A program made the translations under genes and the position numbers. From NCBI GenBank assembly GCA_938005655.1, contig CALLNA010000174.1, positions 1 to 13,228 of the forward strand: a DNA stretch of 13,228 bases, written 5' to 3'. Within the stretch, counting starts at the first letter, position 1, and every line of letters starts with the position of its first letter. Of this stretch, positions 12,638 through 13,228 are shown one piece after another. Source of the stretch: an uncultured Novosphingobium sp. (lineage in GTDB: Bacteria; Pseudomonadota; Alphaproteobacteria; Sphingomonadales; Sphingomonadaceae). A model generated the notes under the pieces. The model ran no database searches and was not told the origin of the DNA. It saw nothing but the letters and a program-made list of their open reading frames with translations.

Positions 12638-13228
12638 TTACTCGCAGGCGATCCCGTCGCCGTCGCGGTCGAGGTTGGCCGAATAGCCCGGCTCGCCCCG
12701 TCGCATCCGTGAATAGCCCGCCGCGCGAGCGGGCCATCCGGTTGACGATCACTTCCGAGAGGTTTTTCCCCAAACGGGGAAAAACCCCAAAGGTGGGCGC
12801 CGCGCCCGAGCTGGAGCCGCCGACGCCGCGCGCGCCTGCTGGCGGGCAGGGCGGGGCCTGCCGGCCGGGGCCGGGAAGGGTCGGAACTGCTCCACCGGCC
12901 GCGCCAACAGCGGCTGGACGGCATCGTCGGCCGGCGCGGGCGCGGCCTTAACCTTCGCCGCACTGATCCGATCTTCGAAGGCCTGTGCTTCGGCGGCCTC
13001 CCGCGCGATCCTCTCCTGGCGCTCGGCCTCGGCGCGGGCGGCGTCTTCCGGAAAGGCCGCCGCGCGGATGCGCTGGACCTGCTGCGCCGGCGTCAGGCCG
13101 GAACAGAGCGGAAGGTCGGGCAAGGCCCGCATATCGATGGTGGCCGCGCCCGACCGCACCGCCGCGCCCACGGCCCGGTCAATCGCCTCATCGCTGAGGC
13201 AGTCCGGCGATTCCCGCGCCATGGCGGG
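12638..13228 (-). pseudogene. Broken gene with C-terminal Excalibur-type Ca2+-binding motif
   Basis: One minus-strand frame runs from the window edge (ATG at 13222, possibly not the true start) for 157 codons to an in-frame TGA at 12749-12751. It continues for 36 codons to TAA at 12638-12640. The last part, ARAAG...RRGEPGYSANLDRDGDGIACE, is the Excalibur signature with the DRDGDG calcium loop. The cysteine that normally precedes ARAAG is missing. The upstream part has a conserved-looking N-terminal half (LPDLPLCSGLTPAQQVQRIR), a charged helix (about 57-85) and a Pro/Ala-rich linker. A perfect hairpin lies just before the TGA in transcription order. The stop and lost Cys suggest decay, though a 157-aa truncated product could still be made. 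The gene converges on the thermonuclease, with one base between the stops. Confidence 0.6.
12761..12786. repeat. Perfect 11-bp palindrome with 4-base loop
   Basis: GGTTTTTCCCC at 12761-12771 pairs with GGGGAAAAACC at 12776-12786 around AAAC. It lies within the broken Excalibur frame, ten bases from the in-frame TGA. It could act as a terminator-like hairpin on either strand, but no U tract follows the stem. It could also be a small inserted palindromic element. Confidence 0.7.

Noticed and set aside
12510..12773. Minus-strand frame starting MGKNLSEVIVNRMARSRGG
   Set aside because: It is in a different frame from the Excalibur motif and runs into Arg-rich nonsense over the thermonuclease. No recognised domain.
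12055..13228. An ogr-like zinc-finger activator gene after D, as in P2
   Set aside because: I looked for a short frame with paired CxxC motifs on both strands and found none. The activator, if present, lies outside the window.
1..13228. CRISPR array, tRNA or rRNA genes
   Set aside because: No regularly spaced direct repeats and no tRNA- or rRNA-like segments were seen. The only repeats are the coding fibre repeats and the hairpins listed.

Overview
The window is a contractile-tail gene cassette of the P2 (Peduovirus-like) type, in a very GC-rich genome that is most likely an alphaproteobacterium. The style of the lysozyme, the small hypothetical proteins and the strong third-position G/C bias fit a sphingomonad, but no ribosomal or other phylogenetic marker is present, so that placement is inference. 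No capsid, terminase, integrase, repressor or ogr gene is visible. The cassette could belong to a prophage or to a phage-tail-like bacteriocin (tailocin).

Layout. Positions 1-90 hold the end of a plus-strand reading frame, or a 28-residue membrane peptide. Positions 102-1539 hold a minus-strand lysis cassette. In order of transcription it is a GH24 lysozyme, a 57-residue one-TM protein that starts with GTG, a 136-residue lipoprotein and a 70-residue protein, followed by a rho-independent terminator. Positions 1540-1667 are a divergent control region. Positions 1668-5200 hold plus-strand J, I, H (tail fibre) and an 84-residue protein in the usual place of a fibre-assembly gene. A second control region follows. 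Positions 5294-12209 hold V, W, FI, FII, E, E', T, U and D. Most neighbours overlap by 1-11 bases or are separated by short gaps. Positions 12271-12636 encode a small secreted thermonuclease. Convergent to it, on the minus strand up to the window end, is a broken gene whose C-terminus is an Excalibur-type motif, interrupted by an in-frame stop and carrying a perfect 11-bp hairpin.

How it works together. J, W, V and I build the baseplate and spike, D is the hub, and H with the 84-residue protein forms the fibre. FI is the sheath, FII the tube, T the tape measure and U the terminator-side tail protein. E and the E-E' frameshift product are tail-assembly chaperones. The lysis cassette releases the particles.

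The least expected features are two copies of a dyad, GTTGTA-N12-TACAAC. They occur only in the two control regions, and each is followed at the same distance by a TTG -35-like element and, about 36 bases later, by the ATG of J or V. This resembles the Ogr-activated late promoters of P2 with a wider half-site spacing, and it predicts nearly leaderless J and V transcripts. The first dyad also appears to serve the lysis cassette in the other direction.
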